Shown piece by piece: positions 7,202 through 14,422 of a stretch of 64,000 bases of DNA. The notes under the pieces are model-generated. The model was not told where the DNA came from, ran no database searches, and was given only the letters and a program-made list of their open reading frames with translations. Each line of letters starts with the position of its first letter. Within the stretch, counting starts at the first letter, position 1. The stretch is taken from positions 1 to 64,000 of the forward strand of contig NZ_CAHP01000060.1 of NCBI RefSeq assembly GCF_000294655.1, in the 5' to 3' direction. Source of the stretch: Magnetospirillum molischianum DSM 120. Its GTDB lineage: Bacteria; Pseudomonadota; Alphaproteobacteria; Rhodospirillales; Magnetospirillaceae. The translations under genes and the position numbers were made by a program.

Positions 7202-8056
7202 ATGAGCAGAAAAGCGACTTTGACCCTCGTTCATCCGACGATCCCGCACTATCTGGCCGGTGTGACGGTCGAGGTGAAAGAGATCACCCCTGAGTTTGCC
7301 AAGGAACTGCTCGACAGGCTTCAGACCGACAAGCGCCGAAACAGAAACTTCCGACGGTCCAACGCCGAGGCGATCCAGCGGGTCATGGAAGCCGACTTGT
7401 TCAAGTTCAACGGCGAGAGCGTGGTGATCGACCGTGACGGCTTCCCGATCCAGGGGCAGCATCGCCTGTGGGCCTGCTGGAAGTCCAACAAGCCCTTCTG
7501 GACCGTCTTCGTCAACGGTGTCGATCCCGACGCGAAGGTGACGCTCGACACCTGCGCCAAGCGCAAGAATTCCGATGTGCTCACCTACAGCAACGAGGTC
7601 CGCGCGACCGTCCTTGCCTCGGCGATCAACTGGCTGTGGCGCTATCGCAGCGGTGCCTCCCTCAGCAACCAAGGTAGCGTCAACGCGCAAGAAATGCTGG
7701 CCCTGCTGAACGAAAACCCCGGGCTGCGCGCTTCGGTCGAAGCCACCCAACCCCTTGCCGGCATCACCCATCACTCCGTGGCCGCCTGGTGCCACTACGA
7801 GTTCGGGCTGGTGGATGCGACGGCGCGCGACTCGTTCTTCGAGAGCCTGATTGATGGCGCTGGCCTGAGCAAGGGGAGTCCGGTGCTGGCGCTGCGCAAT
7901 CGGCTTTACAGCATGAAGAGGAGCGATCTGTTCGTTCGCAATGCGCACGTCGTGGTGCTCTTCATCCACGCCTGGAACGCCATGCGCCAGGGCAAGCGCG
8001 TCAAGAGTCTTGGCAGCGGGCACAAGCTGAGCGGTGCGATCCCGGTGATCTTTTAG
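7202..8056 (+). CDS. ParB/sulfiredoxin-fold-like phage protein, 284 aa
   Basis: ATG 7202 follows GAGGAGACAGCGC; an upstream TTG at 7187 lies before this SD. Residues about 60-105 carry VVIDRDGFPIQGQHRLWAC, resembling the DG-x-HR core of ParB/Srx-like domains in phage proteins; the C-terminal half is helical. It could bind nucleotide or DNA, but a catalytic role is not visible. Single-gene unit flanked by family 1 operators. Confidence 0.65.
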   Translation: MSRKATLTLVHPTIPHYLAGVTVEVKEITPEFAKELLDRLQTDKRRNRNFRRSNAEAIQRVMEADLFKFNGESVVIDRDGFPIQGQHRLWACWKSNKPFWTVFVNGVDPDAKVTLDTCAKRKNSDVLTYSNEVRATVLASAINWLWRYRSGASLSNQGSVNAQEMLALLNENPGLRASVEATQPLAGITHHSVAAWCHYEFGLVDATARDSFFESLIDGAGLSKGSPVLALRNRLYSMKRSDLFVRNAHVVVLFIHAWNAMRQGKRVKSLGSGHKLSGAIPVIF

Positions 8057-8058
8057 GC

Positions 8059-8082
8059 AATTCGCTCATTCGCTAATTAGCC
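8059..8082. promoter_or_regulatory. Family 1 operator
   Basis: AATTCGCTCATTCGCTAATT, directly after the stop at 8056 and before the 8148 gene. Confidence 0.65.
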
Positions 8083-8147
8083 GCCCGACCCGCCTACGTC
8101 GGACATGGAGACTGAACCCGTGAGCAACACAACGGGAGATAGACCCC

Positions 8148-8507
8148 ATGTCCGACAAGGTGTGGAACAAGGAAGCCATTCAAGAGCTTCTTGCCCGCAA
8201 CGACGAAGCTGTCAAGCGCGCACTTCTGGCGGTATTCCGCCGACAGACCGCTGAAGAACAAACGACCGAGCGCACTCGTGAGAGCAACGGGGTCGGCTTC
8301 ACCGGCCCCGACGCCGAGATCCTGACGAGCTTTGCCAAACAGCTCCAAACCCGCGGCTTTCTAAGCCCCAAACAGCTCGCCATCACCCGCAACAAGATCA
8401 AGAAATACTGGCGTCAACTCCTTGACGAGATCGAAACCAAGGCAGGCTCACAGCAACGCCCGGCAGTGGCAGCCACCCAGACCCACGCCGCCTACAGCTC
8501 GTTCTGA
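8148..8507 (+). CDS. Conserved small phage protein, 119 aa
   Basis: SD GGGAGA before ATG 8148. The C-terminal half (GVGFTGPDAEILTSFAKQL, then LSPKQLAITRNKIKKYWRQL) looks like a conserved helical module I associate with small phage and plasmid proteins of unknown function. Single-gene unit between family 1 sites. Confidence 0.65.
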   Translation: MSDKVWNKEAIQELLARNDEAVKRALLAVFRRQTAEEQTTERTRESNGVGFTGPDAEILTSFAKQLQTRGFLSPKQLAITRNKIKKYWRQLLDEIETKAGSQQRPAVAATQTHAAYSSF

Positions 8508-8525
8508 TCTGACGCTGGGCGGCTG

Positions 8526-8546
8526 TGCGAATTAGCGAATTCGCCG
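8526..8546. promoter_or_regulatory. Family 1 operator
   Basis: TGCGAATTAGCGAATTCGCC: two overlapping half-sites with an EcoRI-like GAATTC centre, 60 bases before the 8606 start. Confidence 0.65.
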
Positions 8547-8605
8547 ACCGCCCAGCCATAGGACTCTGGGTGAGAATGAGACATCGACAACGAGAGGAGG
8601 CTCTG

Positions 8606-8917
8606 ATGTCCAGAAAAGGAATGATCGCCAGCGTTTATCGCGACGCCGATGGAGTTGATTGCACCAATGGCGGGATCAGCTCGAAAGCTGACCGGGTGCT
8701 GATCGTGGGCGAGGGCGTGCCCGAAATCTTCGCCGAGCGCAGTGGAATGCCGACGCTTTTGCTTGTGGATCGAGGCCCCAATCTGCCGCCGGCCCTTTAT
8801 CCCGCCGATGATCTGCGGCCGGGTCGCTTCATGTTCGGCGGCAATTTCGCCTACAGCAGCGACAGCCGGTGGCCGACGGGCAAGCCGATCAAGATCCACG
8901 ATCGAGCCGAGGACTAA
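8606..8917 (+). CDS. Hypothetical protein, 103 aa
   Basis: Chosen start ATG 8606 has SD GAGAGGAGG (8592-8600). An in-frame extension to 8525 would run through the operator and is rejected. Contains a DRGPNLPPALYPADDL segment; no family recognised. First gene of a three-gene operon. Confidence 0.65.
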   Translation: MSRKGMIASVYRDADGVDCTNGGISSKADRVLIVGEGVPEIFAERSGMPTLLLVDRGPNLPPALYPADDLRPGRFMFGGNFAYSSDSRWPTGKPIKIHDRAED

Positions 8918-8920
8918 GTC

Positions 8921-9103
8921 ATGACCAACCGCTTCTGCGTCCACTACCGCACCGGCGGCATCGCCAACTTCCGCTGGAACACCACCTTCGAGTCGCTCGA
9001 CACCACCGCGGCCCATGACATGGCCGCGCAGATCAGGCGCATGGGCTATCCCACCAAGATCGTCCCGGTCGGGGCGCCGCTTCCCACCAGCTACGAGGGC
9101 TGA
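8921..9103 (+). CDS. Small hypothetical protein, 60 aa
   Basis: Starts three bases after the previous stop. Basic alpha/beta protein. Closely packed with 8606 and 9107, so probably cotranscribed. Function unknown. Confidence 0.6.
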   Translation: MTNRFCVHYRTGGIANFRWNTTFESLDTTAAHDMAAQIRRMGYPTKIVPVGAPLPTSYEG

Positions 9104-9106
9104 GCC

Positions 9107-9409
9107 ATGACCAAATACGCCTGGATCATTGACGCCGCCGAGGACGAACCCAGTATCATTGGCCCCAGCGACGCGCCGGAAGACCTTCAGGATCGTCTGG
9201 TCGATGGCAAGGGGCTTCACTTCCGCCTTTATGACGATGACGACGAGCTTTGCCTGAAGGGCCGTTTGATAAGCGTCAATGCCGACACGATGGCTGGTAA
9301 CTACAGCGAGGAAGCGTTTGGGCCGCTTGATGACTTCGGGGCGCCGGCATATGGCTGCACTCGCATCGACTATCTGCATCCCAAGACCGAGCAATGGGAA
9401 ACGCTTTAG
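9107..9409 (+). CDS. Acidic hypothetical protein, 100 aa
   Basis: Three bases after the previous stop. Asp/Glu-rich (RLYDDDDELCLKG). Last gene of the operon, before a family 1 palindrome and a bidirectional terminator. Confidence 0.6.
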   Translation: MTKYAWIIDAAEDEPSIIGPSDAPEDLQDRLVDGKGLHFRLYDDDDELCLKGRLISVNADTMAGNYSEEAFGPLDDFGAPAYGCTRIDYLHPKTEQWETL

Positions 9410-9411
9410 CG

Positions 9412-9430
9412 GTTTCGCGAATTAGCAAAC
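9412..9430. promoter_or_regulatory. Family 1 palindrome
   Basis: GTTTCGCGAATTAGCAAAC, nearly perfectly symmetric. Unusually placed 3' of an operon, between the stop codon and the terminator. Confidence 0.5.
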
Positions 9431-9459
9431 GAAAAGGGCCGGGAAATCCCGGCCCTTCT
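9431..9459. terminator. Bidirectional terminator
   Basis: Perfect 9-bp stem GGGCCGGGA / TCCCGGCCC with AA loop, preceded by AAAA and followed by TTCT. Lies between convergent genes 9107(+) and 9478(-). Confidence 0.8.
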
Positions 9460-9477
9460 GCATTTGCGCCAAAAGCG

Positions 9478-9780
9478 TCAGTCGTGGGAAGAATGGGCGG
9501 CGTTGGGCTCCCGATAACAAGGGTTCTTCACCACGACATAGCGGGTGTAGCCGCCGCTTTCCTGATCGTTAATGGTGCCATCCTGGGCCACAGAAAACAC
9601 CTCGGTGACGGGCAAATTCTTGGAACCGTCGTTATAGCCGGCGGTCTGGCACTTGCTGTTGGCAAAGTCCTCAGCGAGAGCGCTCAGAGCCGTGGCGCGC
9701 TCGAAATCGCTGGCGGCGAAAGCGGAACCAGCGGTGACAGCCAGCATGGCGAGGGAAAAGGTAAAGACAAACTTCTTCAT
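9478..9780 (-). CDS. Small secreted protein, 100 aa
   Basis: The start at 9780 has an upstream AAGGAGT SD; the longer frame to 9963 is rejected because it bypasses this SD and the signal peptide. Residues 1-23 (MKKFVFTFSLAMLAVTAGSAFA) form a classical Sec signal with AFA/A cleavage. The mature part is about 77 residues with two Cys that could pair. Only leftward gene in this region, with its own promoter, which fits a lysogenic-conversion or exclusion factor; this is inference. Confidence 0.75.
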   Translation of the reverse strand: MKKFVFTFSLAMLAVTAGSAFAASDFERATALSALAEDFANSKCQTAGYNDGSKNLPVTEVFSVAQDGTINDQESGGYTRYVVVKNPCYREPNAAHSSHD

Positions 9781-9830
9781 GGCGCATACTCCTTGGTCGA
9801 AATTTCGCGCCCCGTCGTGGGGCATGAGTC

Positions 9831-9838
9831 TATTATAG
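9831..9838 (-). promoter_or_regulatory. Leftward -10 box for the secreted protein
   Basis: On the minus strand the sequence reads TATAAT about 55 bases upstream of the 9780 start. No strong -35 is visible at 16-18 bases. Confidence 0.45.
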
Positions 9839-9961
9839 CCGGGCCGATATAGAATTTTGTGAGGCCGACGCTTTTTGCCGAACTTTCGCCGAAACATGTG
9901 CCTTGTTGCGCTGGGGTAAAGTTCCCTTGTCACAACACGACATTTCTGAGGTGAATACACC

Positions 9962-10351
9962 ATGTCCAGATCAACCAGAACGAGTCTTCTTTCGACTGCG
10001 ACCGCGCTACCATCCGCCTATTCGCTAATTCGCTATGTCGCAGTGACCAAGGATGCATTGCAAAAACATCTTTTTTTCGCCTTTGTTCTCATCTGTCAAC
10101 TGGCAGCGACGACACCGGCGATCAGCGACGAGTTCTACGTCAAGCGGGACAGCCGAGGCCGTCGCGTCAGGACCGTCGAACAAGGCCCAACCGATGGCTA
10201 TTGGATTAGGAGGGACGAGAGCGGCCGTCGCGTCGGGACAGTCGAGAGAACCCCATACGGCGACAACATCGTGCGAGATAATCGTGGTCGCCGGATTGAA
10301 ACCATTGAGAGGCGTAGTGATGACACGCCACAAACTCCTGGTCGCTGGTAA
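9962..10351 (+). CDS. Secreted repeat protein, up to 129 aa
   Basis: Three tandem copies of a short basic repeat, about 22-28 residues apart (RDSRGRRVRTVEQ, RDESGRRVGTVER, RDNRGRRIETIER), follow a hydrophobic signal-like segment (FFAFVLICQLAATTPA). The longest frame begins at ATG 9962, but a family 1 operator (10016-10036) lies inside it. Starts at GTG 10043 or TTG 10058 (SD AAGGA) would place the operator upstream and give a normal signal peptide; I favour one of these. Function unknown. Confidence 0.6.
   Translation: MSRSTRTSLLSTATALPSAYSLIRYVAVTKDALQKHLFFAFVLICQLAATTPAISDEFYVKRDSRGRRVRTVEQGPTDGYWIRRDESGRRVGTVERTPYGDNIVRDNRGRRIETIERRSDDTPQTPGRW
10016..10037. promoter_or_regulatory. Family 1 operator
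   Basis: GCCTATTCGCTAATTCGCTA, two direct half-sites, inside the 5' part of the 9962 frame. Confidence 0.6.
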
Positions 10352-10378
10352 ATAGTCGAGGTTGACCATAATTTGCTC

Positions 10379-10406
10379 CCGGATCGACTACCTCCGGTCG
10401 ATCCGG
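10379..10406. repeat. Inverted repeat before the LuxR-type gene
   Basis: Perfect 10-bp arms CCGGATCGAC / GTCGATCCGG, 8-base centre, ending 19 bases before ATG 10426. No T run follows, so an operator or RNA structure is more likely than a terminator. Confidence 0.6.
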
Positions 10407-10411
10407 CCTGT

Positions 10412-10425
10412 GGCTAGGACTAGCC
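10412..10425. repeat. Perfect palindrome abutting the LuxR-type start codon
   Basis: GGCTAGGACTAGCC (6-bp arms, GA centre) ends directly at ATG 10426, where an SD should be. Candidate autoregulatory or translational control site. Confidence 0.55.
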
Positions 10426-11769
10426 ATGGCTCAATCATATACGAGACGCACCGTGGCAAGTCGCCTCAATTCAACCCTCGGTATTCATTTTGATTGGGAG
10501 AGCGGCGAGGTTCGACAGAACAGCTCCGCCGCGATGCTGTCTCGCCAACAATCCGATTTGATGGAGATCCTTTGGCGCTGTCACCCGCGCCCGGCCCGAA
10601 AAGAGGCGATTGTCTCCCAGCTCTACGGTGCCGCCGACGAGCCAGCAACCGCTGAAGACACGGTGCGCGTCCAGGTGGCCCAGCTCAGGCGCAAACTGAC
10701 CCAGGCGGCGGTGAGCGTGAACATCACGACCGTTCGGAGCGTCGGTTATCGCCTCGATTTTGCACCCGATGCGACGCCGATCCAGAAACCTCTGGGCACC
10801 CAGATCTGCACGGTCGCGGTTCTCGACGAGTTCCTGACTTCCCTCGATGCCGCAACCGACGCCATGCAAATGGGTCAAGCGCTGACCAGGGCTGCCCAGC
10901 AGCTCGGCTTCACCTACACGGGATACCAACTTGTCGCGGTTCCGGGGATCGACCACGATGGTCCACTGCCCCTGTTCGTGTCGGACATCCCGGCGGAATG
11001 GGCCAGGGATTACGTCAACCACGACCTGGTGAAGCACGATCCGGCGGTCAGGGCCGCCATGATGTCGTCGAACGCCTTCACATGGCACACGTCGGAAGTT
11101 GTTGATGCGATTGACGACGAGACCATCGCGTCCATGGCTAGACGTGTCATTGCCAATGGCATCCTCGGCGGCTTCACCGTCCCCATACACGACGCCGATG
11201 GAACCAGGGCCTTGGTCAATTTTCTCGTGACCGTAGACAAGGCTGAAGCAATCAGGCTGGTCGAGAACAATGGCCCGCTGCTGCGCCTGATCGCTTCACA
11301 CTTGCACTCGCATATCCTGCCGCCGATGAGGGCCGCAGCCGAGGAGAGATTGGGGCCGCAGCTCACAGAGACCGAGATCGCTTTCCTCGGCACCAAGATG
11401 GCAGAAGTCTGCGCCAACGTGTGCGACTGCGAAGGCGGCTGCGGCTTGATCAGGAAAAAACTCGGTGCCAACTCGTGCATCCAGGCGGTGGTCAAGGCGA
11501 TGCGTCTCGGTCTCATCAAGATGGCTACCTTCATCGTGGCACTGATGACGCTCGTCGCCGCGGTTCTCGACGATGAGCAGCTACTTTCGGTCGATGAAAA
11601 TAAGGATTACTACCGCCATAGCGATGCTATGCACAATTCCGCATATGGCACGCAACACTCGACCCGCTCCCGAAAAAGAAAGCTCGTATGCAATGACCCT
11701 TGCGCCCCTTTTTTCGCCCCGTGGGAGTGCGGAACCCAAAGCGGGACAGTGGGGGAGGGGAGGGGATAG
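10426..11769 (+). CDS. OmpR-type winged helix fused to AHL-binding LuxR-type receptor with a four-Cys cluster
   Basis: Three parts are visible. Residues about 23-112: OmpR/PhoB-type winged helix (ending TTVRSVGYRLDF). Residues about 135-290: LuxR autoinducer-binding domain with W192, Y196, D205, P206 and W220 at the spacing of TraR W57, Y61, D70, P71 and W85, and a Gly-rich turn (LGGFTVP). Residues 312-366: LuxR HTH-like edges (LTETEIAFL and KKLGANSCIQAVVKAMRLGLI), but the recognition helix is replaced by CANVCDCEGGCG (C329, C333, C335, C339), about nine residues shorter than normal. An 80-residue tail follows with a short hydrophobic stretch. It is probably an AHL-responsive transcription regulator that binds DNA through its N-terminus; the cysteines may bind Fe-S or zinc. 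No luxI-like synthase is in the window, so it would sense host or neighbour signals. Confidence 0.8.
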   Translation: MAQSYTRRTVASRLNSTLGIHFDWESGEVRQNSSAAMLSRQQSDLMEILWRCHPRPARKEAIVSQLYGAADEPATAEDTVRVQVAQLRRKLTQAAVSVNITTVRSVGYRLDFAPDATPIQKPLGTQICTVAVLDEFLTSLDAATDAMQMGQALTRAAQQLGFTYTGYQLVAVPGIDHDGPLPLFVSDIPAEWARDYVNHDLVKHDPAVRAAMMSSNAFTWHTSEVVDAIDDETIASMARRVIANGILGGFTVPIHDADGTRALVNFLVTVDKAEAIRLVENNGPLLRLIASHLHSHILPPMRAAAEERLGPQLTETEIAFLGTKMAEVCANVCDCEGGCGLIRKKLGANSCIQAVVKAMRLGLIKMATFIVALMTLVAAVLDDEQLLSVDENKDYYRHSDAMHNSAYGTQHSTRSRKRKLVCNDPCAPFFAPWECGTQSGTVGEGRG

Positions 11770-11798
11770 AACCCCACCCAGCAAAGCCCCACGGGGCG
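11715..11798. repeat. Long-range inverted repeat at the receptor 3' end
   Basis: CGCCCCGTGGG (11715-11725) and CCCACGGGGCG (11788-11798) flank the receptor stop codon. Possible RNA structure; there is no T run for a terminator. Confidence 0.4.
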
Positions 11799-11900
11799 AG
11801 CAGTGATCCGCCGATAGACAAGCTGCCCCTAAAGACATCACGTTCAAATGACGAGCGCGCAAAGACAAGGCGAGTGGACATCGCTTGACCGTCGCGTTAT

Positions 11901-11912
11901 GTCAGCGCTGAC
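11901..11912. promoter_or_regulatory. Family 2 operator (outlying copy)
   Basis: Perfect 12-bp palindrome GTCAGCGCTGAC, 20 bases before ATG 11933. The only intergenic family 2 copy in the left block, and it is directly downstream of the LuxR-type gene. Confidence 0.7.
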
Positions 11913-11932
11913 TTAATAAACAAGGAGGCACT

Positions 11933-12175
11933 ATGGAAGACCATGATCAGTTTCGCGAGCGGATGCGCCAGAAGGCGAAGGACAGCGACGTCAACCCGGC
12001 CGTTGCCGACGCCATGATCGACGCCTGTGCAAAGGCGTTCAACCCGTTGCTCCCTGCCGCCATCAACGCTGCCTTAATGAGTAACGCCATGACCGCGGTT
12101 ATGCGTCAGTTCCAGACGGCCGGCGCCTACGATCTGAGCGATACCGATCAACCCGAGCAGAAGCAGGCGGCCTGA
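11933..12175 (+). CDS. Small helical protein, 80 aa
   Basis: Strong SD AAGGAGG before ATG 11933. Helical, with an acidic N-terminus and an Ala-rich centre. Its stop overlaps the next start (TGATG). It is the only left-block gene directly behind a family 2 operator, so its expression may follow the late regulon rather than its neighbours. Confidence 0.65.
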   Translation: MEDHDQFRERMRQKAKDSDVNPAVADAMIDACAKAFNPLLPAAINAALMSNAMTAVMRQFQTAGAYDLSDTDQPEQKQAA

Positions 12176-12351
12176 TGGCCATCAGGGCATTGAAGCTCGA
12201 CACCTTGGCGGACGTTTTGTCCGCCAAGGTGCCCTTCTGGGAGCGAGTGCAGCTTGACACCATGCCGTTGACGAGCGGCGCCGCAGCCGAGATCGTTCCA
12301 GTCAAGAGACGCCCAGGATCAGCGTTGAACCCGGATTGGAAAAGCTGGTGA
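12175..12351 (+). CDS. Small protein, 58 aa, with C-terminal N-x2-W-x-S-W motif
   Basis: ATG 12175 overlaps the previous TGA. The product ends ALNPDWKSW, sharing a terminal motif with the proteins ending at 14994 and 15206. A perfect 13-bp hairpin (12201-12231) lies inside the coding region. Too short for standard gene callers; the shared terminus and coupled start argue that it is real. Confidence 0.5.
   Translation: MAIRALKLDTLADVLSAKVPFWERVQLDTMPLTSGAAAEIVPVKRRPGSALNPDWKSW
12201..12231. repeat. Perfect 13-bp inverted repeat inside a small gene
   Basis: CACCTTGGCGGAC / GTCCGCCAAGGTG with a 5-base loop. It is followed by CCCTTCTGG, not a T run, so it may be an attenuator or RNA-stability element. 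Confidence 0.6.
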
Positions 12352-12394
12352 CGATCCGCCTCTCGACGAGCCACTCGGGACTGGGTCATTCTTT

Positions 12395-12422
12395 CATTAG
12401 CGAATAAGCCCATTCGCTAATG
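12395..12422. promoter_or_regulatory. Family 1 operator, perfect inverted repeat
   Basis: CATTAGCGAAT / ATTCGCTAATG, perfect 11-bp arms and a 6-base centre, 13 bases before the 12436 start and over the SD region. Best copy of the family. Confidence 0.75.
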
Positions 12423-12435
12423 AAACGGAGGTCAC

Positions 12436-12831
12436 ATGGACAAGACAGAGATCGGCCAGTTCAAGAACGAACTGGCGCAATTCAATGGCGCTGAGCGCTT
12501 CTATCGCCACCCCATGAACCAGCAAATCCTCTTCACCGACGGGGTGAAGTTCTTCGCCGAGAGGGCCGGTGCATTCTGGCTCCTCGACATTCTGGCGACC
12601 GAGTTGAACGAAATCCGCAAGGTCGAGGAATTTATCGTCGTGCGGCTGAACGTCACCGGCTCCAAGGCCGTTCTCATCTCCGATGATGGCAACGACAACG
12701 TGCTGCACACCAAGAACATCTCCCTGACTGACGCCCCCGAAGGCGAATGGAAGTTCTACATGGTCGTGGCTGATCGCGACGCCAATGACCGGGTGACGAT
12801 GACCACCATCATGCTGCCGTCGGAGTATTGA
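12436..12831 (+). CDS. DUF6876-like protein, 131 aa
   Basis: SD CGGAGG before ATG 12436. Matches my recollection of the DUF6876 pattern: an early YRHP region, FTDGVKFFAERAGAFWLLD (about 33-52), a DGN segment and a terminal LPSEY. Members occur in phages and plasmids; the function is unknown. First gene of an operon under the best family 1 palindrome. Confidence 0.65.
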   Translation: MDKTEIGQFKNELAQFNGAERFYRHPMNQQILFTDGVKFFAERAGAFWLLDILATELNEIRKVEEFIVVRLNVTGSKAVLISDDGNDNVLHTKNISLTDAPEGEWKFYMVVADRDANDRVTMTTIMLPSEY

Positions 12832-12834
12832 ACC

Positions 12835-13047
12835 GTGAATGCCTTCGGATGCCACTGCCCCAAATGCGGCAGCTCTGGCCAGATCGACATCTGCGCTCAG
12901 GTATGGGTCCGGCTTACCCGCGTTGGCACCGCCGCTGACCTGTCGCGCCAGGGCAATCACGAATGGAATGACGCCAGTCGGGCCACTTGTGACTGCGGCT
13001 GGACCGGCCGGGTCAACGAGCTGATCAAGGAGAGCGGCAATGGCTGA
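12835..13047 (+). CDS. Zinc-ribbon protein, 70 aa
   Basis: GTG start three bases after the previous stop. Four-Cys array: CHCPKCG near the N-terminus and CDCGW near residue 57, typical of a two-knuckle zinc ribbon. Overlaps the next gene by 8 bases. Probable nucleic-acid or protein-binding module. Confidence 0.65.
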   Translation: MNAFGCHCPKCGSSGQIDICAQVWVRLTRVGTAADLSRQGNHEWNDASRATCDCGWTGRVNELIKESGNG

Positions 13048-13264
13048 CAAGATCGCCTGCCAGAAATGCGGCCGCAAATGGCATCCGCATTTGATCGACG
13101 CCAAAGACGATGGGACTGGCAACTTCACCATCTTGGAGGGGCCGTGCTGCTACGGCCCGAATTGGGTGCCGACCACCTATACGCCGATCGGCGACTTCAC
13201 CCGGTCAATGCTCGACGAGGGGATGAAGATGCATGAAATCCGAATGAGGGAGCTTCAGCCGTGA
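13040..13264 (+). CDS. Zinc-binding-like protein, 74 aa
   Basis: N-terminal CQKCGRKWHPH plus CC at residues 36-37 could form one zinc site. Overlaps the preceding zinc-ribbon gene, suggesting coupled synthesis. Function unknown. Confidence 0.6.
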   Translation: MADKIACQKCGRKWHPHLIDAKDDGTGNFTILEGPCCYGPNWVPTTYTPIGDFTRSMLDEGMKMHEIRMRELQP

Positions 13265-13295
13265 TCGGCGAATATGCCAACGAAGGGAGAGCGTC

Positions 13296-13568
13296 TTGAG
13301 GCTGGTTGATTTCGTTCAGGAGACGCTGACCGACATCGGTGCCCAGCTTGCTTGGTTCGCCGACCCCACCACCGGCGATCATCGCTGGTGGTTCCGGTTG
13401 GGCCAAGGCGCTTTCGTCCCCTTCGACGGCAATATTCTGGCGGCCGGTGATCACCAAGAGATTGTTGACCTGATCACGACTGCCGCGGCGAATTATGACC
13501 CTGACGCCATCCCTGAGTGGCAAAGCATGATGTCCCTGCCGACCGTGACGCCTCTCCCGTTCTCGTAA
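13296..13568 (+). CDS. Hypothetical protein, 90 aa
   Basis: No ATG or GTG near the 5' end; TTG 13296 is supported by SD GAAGGGAGA (13282-13290). Trp-rich, acidic (WFADPTTGDHRWWFRLG). No family recognised. Confidence 0.55.
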   Translation: MRLVDFVQETLTDIGAQLAWFADPTTGDHRWWFRLGQGAFVPFDGNILAAGDHQEIVDLITTAAANYDPDAIPEWQSMMSLPTVTPLPFS

Positions 13569-13600
13569 TCTGGATCAGGAATAACGAGAGGAATTGAGCT

Positions 13601-13933
13601 ATGACAGAGTTGGCATACAACCCGCGCTATGCAAATTACGCCAGGGCTCACGGTCGAACGCCTGAAGAACAAGTAGCGCAGGATCACCTCGACTGGCCCG
13701 GCGGCTCGATGTGCGGCTTCATGTTGTGGAACCGTGAGAAGGTCGGGGAGTTCGGAAAGGTAAATCCCGACGCCTTCATGGCAGGCGGCTTGTGGGATCA
13801 TGCCGCCTATGATGCGTGGTTGACCGCCGAAGTGGACAAGATCACCGCGACCTGGGGCGAAGGCATGGACAAGAAGCCGTTGTTCGCCAGCGAAGAGCTG
13901 GAACCTTTGACTACGGACGGGGAGGGCGTCTGA
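13601..13933 (+). CDS. Hypothetical protein, 110 aa
   Basis: SD GAGAGGA before ATG 13601. Trp- and Tyr-rich (HLDWPGGSMCGFMLW). Followed after one base by the next gene. Function unknown. Confidence 0.65.
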   Translation: MTELAYNPRYANYARAHGRTPEEQVAQDHLDWPGGSMCGFMLWNREKVGEFGKVNPDAFMAGGLWDHAAYDAWLTAEVDKITATWGEGMDKKPLFASEELEPLTTDGEGV

Positions 13934-13934
13934 C

Positions 13935-14117
13935 ATGGCGATGAATGATCTGACGTGGCTCGACCGCAGGATCGCCGAACAGGCCGCTTATTACGGACTC
14001 GCCGTGGAGCGGTTTATCAAGACATCGAGCGATCTGGCCGAGGCCCAGGAAATAGCAGAAGCCACCGGCGAGTTCGCCTTCGATCTACCGCCCGCGCAGC
14101 CGCAAGTATCTCCGTAA
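13935..14117 (+). CDS. Small helical protein, 60 aa
   Basis: Starts one base after the previous stop. Two amphipathic helices and a Pro-rich tail (DLPPAQPQVSP). Function unknown. Confidence 0.55.
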   Translation: MAMNDLTWLDRRIAEQAAYYGLAVERFIKTSSDLAEAQEIAEATGEFAFDLPPAQPQVSP

Positions 14118-14146
14118 ACTGGTCTCATCAACAACGGGGAAAGCCC

Positions 14147-14422
14147 ATGAGAACCTCGAACGCTGCCGGGCATGAGATCAAGCACCCGGACGAAGTCATG
14201 ACCCTGGACGAGCGCGCCTTCCAGATGTGGGCAGTTCACCCGAAGGATCTCGACAACCTCGGTTTCAAGACCAGGGTGAACTTCTTCAAGGCCCACCTGA
14301 TCGCGGCGCAGGGAGGGAAAACCTTCTGCGTCGGCTGCCAGGATGAGCATAGTTGCTCCCATGAGGTGGTTGAGCGTTGCGCCGGTCTGCTGTTCCAAGC
14401 TCGTGAGCGAGTCGCGCCATGA
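14147..14422 (+). CDS. Cys/His-rich protein, 91 aa
   Basis: ATG 14147 follows GGGGAAAG. Residues 63-80 (FCVGCQDEHSCSHEVVERC) give a Cys/His cluster likely to bind zinc. The longer in-frame extension is rejected because it passes through the previous gene and this SD. Overlaps the next gene by ATGA. Confidence 0.6.
   Translation: MRTSNAAGHEIKHPDEVMTLDERAFQMWAVHPKDLDNLGFKTRVNFFKAHLIAAQGGKTFCVGCQDEHSCSHEVVERCAGLLFQARERVAP

Noticed and set aside
11573-11888. Short frames after the receptor gene
   Set aside because: No SD, overlap the receptor 3' end and an inverted repeat; composition is not protein-like.
12318-12331. GATCAGCGTTGAAC inside the 58-aa gene as a family 2 operator
   Set aside because: Imperfect, within coding sequence and without promoter boxes.
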